Source: a virus
Reading direction: 5' to 3' (one strand)
DNA length: 64,000 nt
Virus record (IMG/VR): IMGVR_UViG_3300005563_000004
Coordinates: 1 to 64,000 of that record
The stretch's first letter is position 1; each line of letters starts with the position of its first letter. A program made the translations under genes and the position numbers. A model generated the notes under the pieces. It was given only the letters and a program-made list of their open reading frames with translations. It searched no databases and was not told the DNA's origin. Below are positions 1-6,962 of the stretch, in pieces.

Positions 1-93
1 CTGATCACAGCGCCAGCACACCCAGCCGCGCGTGTCAGTGTAGCGTAGCAGGTCGCGACATTTGGGACATCTAGCATTTGGATCAATCAGCAT
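1..93 (-). CDS. Zinc-ribbon protein, C-terminus cut by window edge
   Basis: The leftward frame opens with ATG at 93 and is still open at base 1. The visible 31 residues carry two CxxC pairs (CPKC at residues 9-12 and CWRC at 26-29), the layout of a small zinc ribbon of the kind phages use in DNA- or RNA-binding accessory proteins. A GAGGAAA ribosome-binding sequence lies about 8 bases upstream. It follows the gene at 120-332 with a 26-base gap, so the two are probably one leftward transcript. Function unknown; the family cannot be named from so short a piece. Confidence 0.6.
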   Translation of the reverse strand, partial: MLIDPNARCPKCRDLLRYTDTRGWVCWRCDQ

Positions 94-119
94 GGCTGGG
101 TTTCCTCAATCGGGGTTGA

Positions 120-332
120 CTATGCTGCTCTGTCGATGCGCTCGACACGCACGATTTCGACCTTCTTCCATCGAAGCTCTTTGGCGAAGGCCAACACCTT
201 AGCAGCAGCCTCGTCTGTGCCCGGCGCCCACATAGCGTCGAAGTAGAGCTTGCCGCTTCGGCGGTAGAACACCTTGAATTGCGCGGGCTTTCCAGCGATC
301 TGCTCGACTTCTGTTTGCATCGGCTTGGCCAT
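120..332 (-). CDS. Small hypothetical protein (70 aa)
   Basis: A 70-residue soluble, mixed-charge protein with no motif I recognise; residues 18-55 (KVFYRRSGKLYFDAMW onward) look like a compact alpha/beta fold. The ATG at 332 has GAGG about 5 bases upstream. It reads away from the recombinase at 404, and a 17-bp palindrome lies in the shared upstream spacer. Probably co-transcribed with the zinc-ribbon gene at 1-93. Confidence 0.6.
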   Translation of the reverse strand: MAKPMQTEVEQIAGKPAQFKVFYRRSGKLYFDAMWAPGTDEAAAKVLAFAKELRWKKVEIVRVERIDRAA

Positions 333-359
333 CTCGTCCTCTACCGGGGTTTCGTTGCT

Positions 360-376
360 ACCAAACGGCGTTTGGT
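360..376. promoter_or_regulatory. 17-bp palindrome between divergent genes
   Basis: ACCAAACGGCGTTTGGT is a perfect inverted repeat around one central base. It lies 27 bases before the recombinase ATG at 404 and 28 bases before the leftward gene starting at 332. Its position fits an operator, or a recombinase binding subsite. Which protein binds is not known. Confidence 0.4.
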
Positions 377-403
377 TTCTATTTCCTGATTGACAAAGTA
401 GCC

Positions 404-1102
404 ATGAACGAATATGGTGTCAATAGGAAAGTTTCAGGGTTTGTAAACCGCGTGCCACGCAAGCCAAAAGCCAAGGTTTCCGCCCCTTCTGAGCCGCAGG
501 AACCGCACAAAATGGGCTATGCCCGCGTCTCCACGTCCGACCAGGACTTGAGGATGCAGCGGGATGCTCTGATCGCGGTCGGTGTCGATCCCCGAGATAT
601 CTGGGAGGAGACGGCCAGCGGCGCCAGCCTCGCAAAGCGTAAGCAGTTCCACTTCATGATGAAGGACGTGCGCGCGGGCGACATCGTTTACGTCTGGAAA
701 CTGGATCGCCTCGCCCGCAACGTCATGGACCTTTTTGAGACGTGGAAAGCGATTGAGGAGCGTGGCGCCCAGCTCGTGGTAATCACACAGCCTGGGCTGG
801 ATACGCGGACCCCTATGGGGCGGGCCATGTTCGGGATGCTGGCGGTGTTTGCCGACTTCGAGCGGGCGCTGGCCTATGAGCGCACCATGGAGGGCCTGAA
901 GGCAGCCAGGGCACGCGGGCGCTGGGGAGGTCGGGAGTCCAAGTTCAAGGACGCGGATGTCCTAGCACTCCAGCACCTCCCGAAGCCGGTAGCGGCTCGC
1001 CAAATAGGAATGACGCCAGCCGGCTATGCGAAGCGGCTAGCCCGAGCGCTGGAAAACCAAGCGAAAGGAACGCCGGATGCGCGATCAAGCAGACACCAAT
1101 AA
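404..1102 (+). CDS. Serine recombinase, resolvase/invertase type
   Basis: A site-specific DNA recombinase of the small serine family (232 aa). The catalytic core starts at residue 37 with MGYARVSTSDQD, where Ser43 matches the nucleophile and Arg41 the first active-site arginine of gamma-delta resolvase; KLDRLARN around residues 100-107 supplies the other conserved arginines. The region FADFERALAYERTMEGL is the long E helix, and a short C-terminal HTH follows (residues about 185-215). The 36 residues before the core are extra; an internal ATG at 512 would remove them. The length suits a resolvase or invertase (dimer resolution, tail-fibre inversion) rather than a large phage serine integrase. 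No flanking inverted gene segment is visible. Confidence 0.9.
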   Translation: MNEYGVNRKVSGFVNRVPRKPKAKVSAPSEPQEPHKMGYARVSTSDQDLRMQRDALIAVGVDPRDIWEETASGASLAKRKQFHFMMKDVRAGDIVYVWKLDRLARNVMDLFETWKAIEERGAQLVVITQPGLDTRTPMGRAMFGMLAVFADFERALAYERTMEGLKAARARGRWGGRESKFKDADVLALQHLPKPVAARQIGMTPAGYAKRLARALENQAKGTPDARSSRHQ

Positions 1103-1256
1103 AACGACAGTCCGCTGGCAGCTCTGCGAGTTGTGTCACGGCGTCGCCCATGACCCGGAAGGCTGGGATGAGTCATGCGACAACTGCGCCGGCCACGGCG
1201 GCAAATGGGTTAATGAGAACGGGGAACCTGTAAGCGTGGAAGATCACAATGGCTGA
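1077..1256 (+). CDS. Small CxxC zinc-finger protein (59 aa)
   Basis: A 59-residue ORF starting inside the end of the recombinase gene and ending in an ATGGCTGA overlap with the next ORF. It holds CELCHG at residues 17-22 and CDNCAGHGGKW at 34-44, which resembles the CxxCxGxG units of the DnaJ zinc domain. The gene at 2056 has the same kind of motif. Probably a small phage regulatory or accessory protein; function unknown. The close overlaps at both ends support a real gene in an operon. Confidence 0.65.
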   Translation: MRDQADTNKTTVRWQLCELCHGVAHDPEGWDESCDNCAGHGGKWVNENGEPVSVEDHNG

Positions 1257-1470
1257 ATTCCAGACGACAGTGACCGGCTGGGCTGCCGATGCCTTGTTCA
1301 AGGCAGGGTATGAGGCCGGGAAGGCAGACGCCATTGATCGCTGCCTGATCGAGAGACAGCCAGCGGGCGACGGCGATTACAGAGCCCACAACGTGGCGGT
1401 CAATTTGTGCATCGTGGCTATTCGCGCACTCGACGTTCGCCACGCCTTGCAGCGTTGGAGATCAGAATGA
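1249..1470 (+). CDS. Small hypothetical protein (73 aa)
   Basis: Starts with an ATG that overlaps the stop of the preceding zinc-finger ORF and ends in an ATGA overlap with the next gene. The protein is mostly helical (WAADALFKAGYEAGKADAID) with no recognised domain. The motif A-x-x-AGYEAGKADAI resembles the one in the gene at 1702 (AWNAGYQTCIDTL), so the two may be distant relatives. Function unknown. Confidence 0.65.
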   Translation: MAEFQTTVTGWAADALFKAGYEAGKADAIDRCLIERQPAGDGDYRAHNVAVNLCIVAIRALDVRHALQRWRSE

Positions 1471-1715
1471 GCAAATCCGATACCACGCTCTCAGTCGGCA
1501 GCGAAAGCTATGTCGATGACCGCTTGGGCAATACCCTAGCCGTCGTGATGGGCGAGGAGCATGTCTGGATCGATGTCCTGCTAGCTGGCGTTGAGCCGAG
1601 CGATCCGCGTAATTGGTATCAGGTGGCCACGCTTCTGCCGCATCAGGCACGGTCTCTCATCGAGCTTCTAAGCGCTGGGGTTGCTACGTTGGAGAAGCAG
1701 AATGCCCCAGAATAA
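1467..1715 (+). CDS. Small hypothetical protein (82 aa)
   Basis: ATG at 1467 overlaps the previous stop (ATGA). An in-frame ATG at 1407 exists, but coupling favours 1467. The sequence has a beta-rich N-terminal half (LAVVMGEEHVWIDVLLAG) and a helical end (HQARSLIELLSAGVATLEKQ). No family recognised. The next gene begins inside its last codons. Confidence 0.65.
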   Translation: MSKSDTTLSVGSESYVDDRLGNTLAVVMGEEHVWIDVLLAGVEPSDPRNWYQVATLLPHQARSLIELLSAGVATLEKQNAPE

Positions 1716-1881
1716 TATGACGGCTGACCCAGTGATCCTTGAAGCCGTTCGTGAGGCATGGAACGCGGGTTACCAGACATGCATCGACACCCTGCGTGGC
1801 CTCAAGGACGAAATATCCAATGAGGAAATGTGGAAGGTCATCGACCAGTTCGCCGACACTTTGCAGGACCTAAAGCCATGA
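1702..1881 (+). CDS. Small hypothetical protein (59 aa)
   Basis: An acidic helical protein, VILEAVREAWNAGYQTCIDTLRG near its start. ATG 1702 is inside the end of the previous gene; an upstream ATG at 1681 is possible. It ends in ATGA overlap with the next gene at 1878. Function unknown. Confidence 0.6.
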   Translation: MPQNNMTADPVILEAVREAWNAGYQTCIDTLRGLKDEISNEEMWKVIDQFADTLQDLKP

Positions 1882-2066
1882 ACTCAACGAGTGTTCCGTC
1901 AGGCTATGCTCTAGTCCCACTGGAGCCAACACCTGAGATGCTGGCCGCATGGTATAAAGTGAAGAACGGATTTCACTACCACGACGAACCTACGCCGGCT
2001 GACACCAGTGACGTTGCAGCATATCGCGCCCTGTTGGCTGCATGGAGTGCAAATCATGTCGAGTGA
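1878..2066 (+). CDS. Small hypothetical protein (62 aa)
   Basis: Starts at the ATGA that ends the previous gene. The N-terminal pattern SGYALVPLEPTPEMLAAWYKVK is a motif I know from many short phage proteins (PxxPTxEMxxA near the start), usually found in accessory regions and of unknown function. Residues about 40-60 form a short helix (DVAAYRALLAAW). Confidence 0.7.
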   Translation: MNSTSVPSGYALVPLEPTPEMLAAWYKVKNGFHYHDEPTPADTSDVAAYRALLAAWSANHVE

Positions 2067-2457
2067 ATCCCAGACCACAGTCGAATGTCCGTCATGCGAT
2101 GGAACCGGCCAGTTCTGGCAGAATGGGTCACCGTGGCGCTGCAATGGGTGTCATGGAACCGGACGCTTGCCGATTGAAGATCAGCCCGACAAATCCCAGA
2201 CAACCTCCCAGGCCACCGTCGAAATCAGCTTTCCGATAGACACGATCCTGCGAGACGCCATTGTCAATCTGGGCGACAACATGGGGCAGACGCTAGGAAT
2301 ATATCTGCCAGCAATTGCTCGTTGCTGGAGTGGCGCGCGACGCGCTGCTTCTGGAAGAAGCAAAGAGACTGTTGGATGCTGCGGGGTCGACCTCTTATGC
2401 GTTTCCGTGAATATACATATAGGCGTTGCCATCAACGCTGCCGAACGACACGGCTAG
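2056..2457 (+). CDS. CxxCxGxG zinc-finger protein, possibly frameshifted near its end
   Basis: As read, 133 residues starting at ATG 2056, which overlaps the previous gene. Residues 11-37 contain CPSCDGTG and CNGCHGTG, two DnaJ-like zinc-knuckle units. After about residue 82 the frame turns into Cys/Arg-rich sequence unlike a normal protein, while the +1 frame reads smoothly (QQLLVAGVARDALLLEEAKR onward) and stops at 2410. The real product may therefore end at 2410 after a +1 shift, or the reading may carry a one-base error. It converges on the leftward gene ending at 2395. Function unknown. Confidence 0.65.
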   Translation: MSSESQTTVECPSCDGTGQFWQNGSPWRCNGCHGTGRLPIEDQPDKSQTTSQATVEISFPIDTILRDAIVNLGDNMGQTLGIYLPAIARCWSGARRAASGRSKETVGCCGVDLLCVSVNIHIGVAINAAERHG

Positions 2458-3804
2458 GCGCCCGCCAATGTCAGCGGAGCTGTAGCCGGCCAACGTTAGC
2501 GACGCGGTGGGGCGACCGCCAGCGGTGGCGTGCAGCGTCAGTCCGGTAAAACCAGACGCACCCTGACCATCAGCCCAGTTCAAACTAAAATCTTGTGGCG
2601 TGACGCCCCAAACCGTGGCGGCGTCGCCAGCATGAAAGCCGACAACCGTGCTCCAAATGTCGGCTGAGGCAGCGCGATCATCGACAAAGAAGGTATCCGT
2701 GCCGTTGCCGCCAGTGAGGAAGTTTGAGCCGGTCCCGCCGTCCATTACGTTCGTGCCGCTGTTTGCCGCAATCGCGTCAGTGCCGCTGCCTGAGTGAATG
2801 AACCAGTTGGGCGTGCTCACGCTCATGTTCAGGTTGTCAGAAGTGATGTTGACGTATTGCTCCTGCAAACCAGCCACCGGCCCACTGTAAGGTTGTGCCG
2901 TCGCGGGCATCGCTTGGCCTGTCGTCGTGTCGAGGACACTAAGCTCTGCTGTGGGGGCGACCTGCGGCGACCTGTCTGCTGGCGGCGATGCTGCGGGCGA
3001 CGGCGCCGCGGGCGGATCTGTGGCGATGAAGCCCTGCACAACGCCGTTCGTGGCCGTATCGAAGTAGCCGACCAGCGTGCCGGCGTCGTTCTCACCTGTG
3101 ATCCAGGTGTCGGCCGCACCAGGGGCATCCACGGTCGTCACCTGTCCCGCAGCGTCTACGAAGCCGTGCCAGTGCCCGTCGTAGTAGCTGCCGACGACCG
3201 TGCCGCCGTTGTTTATGTCCATCGGATCGGTGATCTGGCCCAGGTTCAGCAGCCCGAACTGCCCGCCCATCTCGATGAAGCCGTAGTTGTCCGCGGTGCC
3301 GACGATCGTGCCGCCGTTGTTGATGCCGTGCGCCTCGGTAACCCCAGCGCCAGGGACCTGGAAGGTCGACATCGCCCCGTTCTGCCAAACGAACCCGGCG
3401 TGCTGGCCGACAAAATCAGCGCCGACCACCGTGCCGCCATCGTTGATGCCGTAGGCGATATCGTTTGTCTGGTCCTGCACGGTAGCGGCCGGATTGACGA
3501 TTTGCTGCGTCGAGCCATCGGGCGACCGGAGGAAGCCCACGACGCCGATCGGGGGCGTACCGTTCGCTCCTACGACCGTGCCGCCGTTATTGATCCCGTT
3601 GCCAGTCGCCTGATTGTTGCGGCTCGCCAGCGTGATCGGTGAAAACACGCCGTTCGCATAGGTGAAGGCGTGCGGGTAGTGATCCGCGCCGAAACCGCTG
3701 TCGTAGCCGACTACCTCTCCGGCGTTGTTGATGCCGCCCAGCCAGGTACCATCCGATGCGTCGGGCACGGTGACGGTCTGGAACGTGTAGGAACCGATGG
3801 CCAC
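2395..3804 (-). CDS. HAF-repeat protein with RTX-like C-terminal region
   Basis: 469 residues with GTG start at 3804, behind AAGGAGG. Six repeats of the type GINNGGTVVG occur near residues 24, 70, 119, 160, 197 and 238, a spacing of about 40 residues, as in the extracellular HAF family and likely a beta-propeller-like solenoid. A Pro/Ala linker (262-285) leads to a C-terminal part with DGGTGSNFLTGGNGTDTFFV (355-374), resembling calcium-binding RTX turns and the C-terminal ends of type I secreted proteins in Acetobacteraceae. No N-terminal signal peptide is seen. It stands alone and leftward among phage genes, so it may be cargo (a moron) altering the host cell surface. The secretion route is inference. 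Confidence 0.8.
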   Translation of the reverse strand: MAIGSYTFQTVTVPDASDGTWLGGINNAGEVVGYDSGFGADHYPHAFTYANGVFSPITLASRNNQATGNGINNGGTVVGANGTPPIGVVGFLRSPDGSTQQIVNPAATVQDQTNDIAYGINDGGTVVGADFVGQHAGFVWQNGAMSTFQVPGAGVTEAHGINNGGTIVGTADNYGFIEMGGQFGLLNLGQITDPMDINNGGTVVGSYYDGHWHGFVDAAGQVTTVDAPGAADTWITGENDAGTLVGYFDTATNGVVQGFIATDPPAAPSPAASPPADRSPQVAPTAELSVLDTTTGQAMPATAQPYSGPVAGLQEQYVNITSDNLNMSVSTPNWFIHSGSGTDAIAANSGTNVMDGGTGSNFLTGGNGTDTFFVDDRAASADIWSTVVGFHAGDAATVWGVTPQDFSLNWADGQGASGFTGLTLHATAGGRPTASLTLAGYSSADIGGRLAVSFGSVDGNAYMYIHGNA

Positions 3805-3888
3805 GGCGGCTTCCTCCTTCTTATGAACTGGAAGGTAGTGTTAACAGCCAGTTAACGGTAGTCACGCCATGCGGAACGGGGAGGGGAA

Positions 3889-4128
3889 TTAGGGCGGGGA
3901 TTTTTCGACACGAGCCTCGCACGTCGCCCAGCCCTTGTGAGTTCGGCTGAGCGCGGTTGTGACTGCCACCTCGATGTCAGGGCCGTCCATAGCCTGCGGC
4001 CTGAGCAGGGCCACCCAGCCTCCGGTTGTCTCGGCTCGAATGCCGACGACCCAGTAGCCAACTCCCTCATAGTTCACACCCTGGAAGGCGGAGAGCGGCC
4101 AATCGATGTTAACGCCAGCAATTTTCAT
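3889..4128 (-). CDS. Small hypothetical protein (79 aa)
   Basis: The frame is open from 4200 but ATG 4128, directly after the stop of the upstream leftward ORF, gives a compact protein beginning MKIAGVNIDWPLSAFQGVNY. It appears soluble with several beta strands (YWVVGIRAETTGGWVALL). No family recognised. It lies between the HAF-repeat gene and the HNH-like fragment, both leftward. Confidence 0.55.
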   Translation of the reverse strand: MKIAGVNIDWPLSAFQGVNYEGVGYWVVGIRAETTGGWVALLRPQAMDGPDIEVAVTTALSRTHKGWATCEARVEKSPP

Positions 4129-4129
4129 G

Positions 4130-4384
4130 TTAGCGCACTCCCGAAACAGTTTCCCAGGATAGTTCTGCCGCTCGTCTGTCCTCTTGGCGCATGTGCCCAT
4201 TGGCTGAGCGGTATTTCTGGCGCATGTCGTCCATGTTCGGCTGGCTGCACCCGTTTACTGAGATACCCCCATAGCCGTAGCCGTGCCCCGATCCCGTCCA
4301 AAGCCAACACGCCTTGGGATCACTCCGATCCCCGACCTTGATCCAGAATCGGTCTGCGAGTGGGACCGGACGCCTACCTCTCAT
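4130..4384 (-). CDS. HNH-endonuclease-like N-terminal fragment (84 aa)
   Basis: Residues 10-44 (ADRFWIKVGDRSDPKACWLW, then TGSGHGYGYGGISVNG) match the start of many phage HNH homing endonucleases, where RFW-K-V plus CWLWTG precedes the HNH core. The core is missing here: the protein ends 40 residues later without any H-N-H pattern. It may be a decayed remnant or a short protein built from the same DNA-binding front part. It lies just upstream of 4128 in the same direction. Confidence 0.5.
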   Translation of the reverse strand: MRGRRPVPLADRFWIKVGDRSDPKACWLWTGSGHGYGYGGISVNGCSQPNMDDMRQKYRSANGHMRQEDRRAAELSWETVSGVR

Positions 4385-4673
4385 TGCACCATCATTCCGT
4401 TAGTGTGGGGCCGGAACATGTAATCCTTCGCCCCTATATCTAGAATCGAACACCCGTTGCACGAACCTCACGTATCTCAGGCGTTTGACAAACCTATGAT
4501 CTTGTTCATAAATTGAGTCTCAATTATCACGGAATCGTGAAGCCGCATAAGATATAGTATGTTCAATTACTAACAGTGTACTAGCTATAGTAGGTCTCTC
4601 TGTTAGCAATTACAGGGCTGATACTTCGCAAGTATTTGCAGCCCTGTGGATAAGACTGACTCTAACAGGTTAT
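4385..4673. other. AT-rich palindromic spacer with DnaA box, possible origin or terminator
   Basis: No convincing gene lies in these 289 bases, which are much richer in A/T than their surroundings. They hold AATTGAG-T-CTCAATT (4511-4525), CACG-GAAT-CGTG (4528-4539), an inverted pair AATTACTAACAG / CTGTTAGCAATT (4565-4576 and 4600-4611, one mismatch) and a strong hairpin at 4612-4647 with nine paired outer bases (ACAGGGCTG / CAGCCCTGT) and six inner ones. At 4645-4653 TGTGGATAA is the exact complement of the DnaA box TTATCCACA. The hairpin could also end the leftward operon finishing at 4674, though no T run follows. Confidence 0.45.
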
Positions 4674-4985
4674 CTAGTCCAGCGTCCACCTTTTGCTGCT
4701 CAGCTTCTTTCCCAGCACCCGCAGCGTGCTGCCGATCAGGTACAGCCGGCTACGGCCGTCCAGCTTGACCGCCGCCACCCGCAGGTCGTGCACCACGCCC
4801 TCGATCATCGCCAGATGCCGCATCACCAGTTGCGGATCTTTCAGCGGTAGCCGGATATCCACGCGCGCCGGCCCAGCCACGTCACGGTCGAAGCGCGACA
4901 GGCTATCACCGTCCTCCCGCTCCAGCCTCGACTCCTCGTTGATCTGCTTGGCGGCGATCGCCCGCTTGACCGGATCGTTCAGCAC
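4674..4985 (-). CDS. Hypothetical protein (103 aa), last gene of leftward operon
   Basis: The chosen start is GTG at 4985 because AGGAGG lies six bases upstream; ATG 5003 in the same frame has no such site. The protein is charged and helical, with RVDIRLPLKDPQLVMRHLAM and VHDLRVAAVKLDGRSRLYLI as the better ordered parts. No family recognised. It is the promoter-distal gene of the leftward early operon that contains the recombination ATPase, followed by the hairpin at 4612-4647. Confidence 0.6.
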   Translation of the reverse strand: MLNDPVKRAIAAKQINEESRLEREDGDSLSRFDRDVAGPARVDIRLPLKDPQLVMRHLAMIEGVVHDLRVAAVKLDGRSRLYLIGSTLRVLGKKLSSKRWTLD

Positions 4986-5165
4986 TCTCTTCCTCCTCGG
5001 CATGATCGCGGTTGCCAACCTTTCCCCTGTACCTTTGCTGCGAGACTGGGTTTGTGCATCTGGGCAGGGATCTTCGTCAGGTTGCCGGTCCTGACCCAGT
5101 AGCAAGGTTGGCCATGTCGCCTGCGCCGCGTCGCAGTGTTGAAAGATCTCGCACCGGCTATCTCG

Positions 5166-5285
5166 TTACGGCGCTGGCGGCAGAAAGCGATCATCCTCTA
5201 TCCGCGCCGCGAACATCAGCGCCACGGTGGCTACGCCGAGCATCCAGCCGACCACGCAGCCAGCCAAGAAAAAAATCGCAATCAT
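5166..5285 (-). CDS. Very small membrane protein (39 aa)
   Basis: A 39-residue ORF with ATG 5285 behind a strong GAGGAGG site. It is one hydrophobic segment (MIAIFFLAGCVVGWMLGVATV) followed by a short charged tail (RIEDDRFLPP). It would sit in the inner membrane with one span. Position just after the SSB-like gene places it in the early operon. Such one-span proteins in phages can be inhibitors or accessory lysis factors; no specific role can be assigned. Confidence 0.65.
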   Translation of the reverse strand: MIAIFFLAGCVVGWMLGVATVALMFAARIEDDRFLPPAP

Positions 5286-5295
5286 GGCTGCCTCC

Positions 5296-5760
5296 TCAGA
5301 ACGGAATCTCGTCGTCTATGTTGCCAGCTGGCGACTTAGCGCGCGCATTCGCCGGCCGCGACGCCATGGCGGGCTTGCCCTCCTTCGGCATCCAGCGCGT
5401 TACCCTATTCTTCGCTGGGTACGTCCCCTGAGCCGCTTGCGTTCCCACCTCGCACTGCCCGGTACGACCGATCATCTCGCCTTCCATCAGCGATCCAGTC
5501 TCGTAGGCGTCGAGCAGGCCACACGACGCAGCGAACTGGCGAATTTTGAACTGCGCTTTCTCCGTGTTTACGAGGTATTCGTAGAGCATCTTGTAATCGC
5601 CGCTCTGGTCTAAGACGCGAACCTTCAGCTCGGTCATCTCGTTGCCGCTGTTGCTGATCTTTTCCTCAGCCTCCACCACCTCGTAATCGTAAACTCCATC
5701 GACCCAGAGACCGGACTCCTGCTTCGCGGCGTCTTCTGCGGTTACTGGCTTGAACCTCAT
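5296..5760 (-). CDS. DUF669-like protein, probable ssDNA-binding partner of the ATPase
   Basis: 154 residues from ATG 5760, which overlaps the stop of the ATPase gene. The pattern WVDGVYDYEVVEAEEKISNS-GNEMTELKVRV, then DQSGDYKMLYEYLV and FKIRQFAASCGLLDAY is that of phage DUF669 proteins, which accompany recombination ATPases. The last residues DDEIPF closely resemble the acidic DDDIPF tip through which bacterial SSB recruits partner proteins. I therefore infer a single-strand DNA-binding role in phage recombination or replication. Annotation by domain resemblance only; the fold was not modelled. Confidence 0.75.
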   Translation of the reverse strand: MRFKPVTAEDAAKQESGLWVDGVYDYEVVEAEEKISNSGNEMTELKVRVLDQSGDYKMLYEYLVNTEKAQFKIRQFAASCGLLDAYETGSLMEGEMIGRTGQCEVGTQAAQGTYPAKNRVTRWMPKEGKPAMASRPANARAKSPAGNIDDEIPF

Positions 5761-6674
5761 TGCAACTTGCTCCTCAGATGTTCGATGCACTTTTCCAGCT
5801 TGTCCTGCGCCATCTCGTCCCACGTGGAGACGTTGGCCGCGGCCAGCCATTTGTCCGTGGTGCCCTCCTCGAGCTTCACCACCTCGAGCAGCCGGTTCAG
5901 CTCCTCGATCTGCTCCGGCGTAGCGCAGGCGACAGGCGATGACGCTTCCTCGACCACGTCACGGCCGTACAGCTTGGTGAACTCGTCGTAGGTCCAGTCG
6001 AAGGTGGCAGCGTGCGGAAACGCCGCGATGCGCGACTTGCGCACCCGGCCGAAGCGCCGATCGCCCAGCTTCACCACCTGAATTGCCAGGTCCAGCTCAT
6101 ATTCGAGCCGCGGCCAGCAATCGAACGTGCTACCGATCTGCGCCCGCTCGCCCTGGCTGTCTTTCCCCCACTCGGGGATCTCGCCGCAGATCAGGATGAC
6201 GTTCAGGTTCATGCGCGTCAGCCACGAGACCAGCTGGCGCATGTAGTTGACGGCCGGCTTCTTGTCGGCGCCGAACTCGTTCCGTTTGCCTTCGTCGTGC
6301 AGGCGCTCAGCCTCGCGCGCAATCTCGTTGGCGAACAGCTTGGTCATAGAGTCGATAACCAGTGTGCGCCGATCGTGCTCCTGCGTGGCCAGTGCTTGTA
6401 CCTGCTCCATCACCACTTGGAATGAAGCAGCGCCATCGTCAGGACCGAGATACATGCCGTTGGCAGCCTTCAGCCTCTCCCGGTATTCGGGCTGCGTGGC
6501 GCCCCCCTCCACGTCGATGAAGTAGACATCGGGAAAATCTATGGCGAATGAGGTTTTGCCGACGCCAGACGCGCCATAGGCTAGGATCTTCGGTTTGCGG
6601 GCTTTGATCAGCTCCGGCGCAGTGGCCAGCAGCTTCGGCCTTCGCTTGGGTTTGGTTTGCAATCCATCAGGCAT
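5757..6674 (-). CDS. RecA/Sak4-like AAA ATPase for phage recombination
   Basis: 305 residues from ATG 6674 (overlapping the previous stop). Walker A is GASGVGKT at residues 34-41 and Walker B TLVIDSMT at 104-111, with a further beta strand NLNVILICGEIPEW, as in the phage AAA_24 / Sak4 group of RecA-like strand-annealing ATPases. The family is typically paired with an SSB-like or DUF669 protein, exactly the gene downstream here with a four-base overlap. Its likely role is annealing or pairing of single-stranded phage DNA during recombination and replication. The C-terminal 90 residues are helical and not recognised. Confidence 0.82.
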   Translation of the reverse strand: MPDGLQTKPKRRPKLLATAPELIKARKPKILAYGASGVGKTSFAIDFPDVYFIDVEGGATQPEYRERLKAANGMYLGPDDGAASFQVVMEQVQALATQEHDRRTLVIDSMTKLFANEIAREAERLHDEGKRNEFGADKKPAVNYMRQLVSWLTRMNLNVILICGEIPEWGKDSQGERAQIGSTFDCWPRLEYELDLAIQVVKLGDRRFGRVRKSRIAAFPHAATFDWTYDEFTKLYGRDVVEEASSPVACATPEQIEELNRLLEVVKLEEGTTDKWLAAANVSTWDEMAQDKLEKCIEHLRSKLQ

Positions 6675-6945
6675 TCTTGCGTTCCTCCAGGTGCACATGC
6701 GCCCGCCCATCCCGCGTGTAGATCGCCGTAGCGATCAGACCGGGCAGTTCGCGGCGGCGCTGACCGATGATGTCGAGGGCCGCGAAGCTGGCGTGCACCA
6801 ATGTGTTTTCGTTCAGCGTGCCTCTGGCACGCAGCGTCGCGCGCAGCAGATCATCAACGATCGCCTCGCCGCTCTCAGGGAGAGGGGCGCCAGGCAGCGC
6901 CCGCATGTGGATCTCCTGCAGGTACTTTAGCTGCGCTGGCGTCAT
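6667..6945 (-). CDS. Hypothetical protein (92 aa) upstream of the ATPase
   Basis: A soluble protein with helices at its N-terminus (MTPAQLKYLQEIHMRAL) and a beta-rich end (ATAIYTRDGRAHVHLEE). The stop overlaps the ATPase start, indicating translational coupling. No domain recognised; its place suggests a recombination or early function. Confidence 0.65.
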   Translation of the reverse strand: MTPAQLKYLQEIHMRALPGAPLPESGEAIVDDLLRATLRARGTLNENTLVHASFAALDIIGQRRRELPGLIATAIYTRDGRAHVHLEERKNA

Positions 6946-6962
6946 GGCGTCCCTCCTGTTGC

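Noticed and set aside
404-1102. Serine recombinase as the prophage integrase
   Set aside because: At 232 residues it lacks the long C-terminal recombinase and zinc-ribbon domains of large serine integrases; it fits resolvase/invertase length.
4440-4480. tRNA-like T-loop (GTTCGATTC on the leftward strand)
   Set aside because: The flanking bases do not pair as a T stem and no other tRNA arms are visible.
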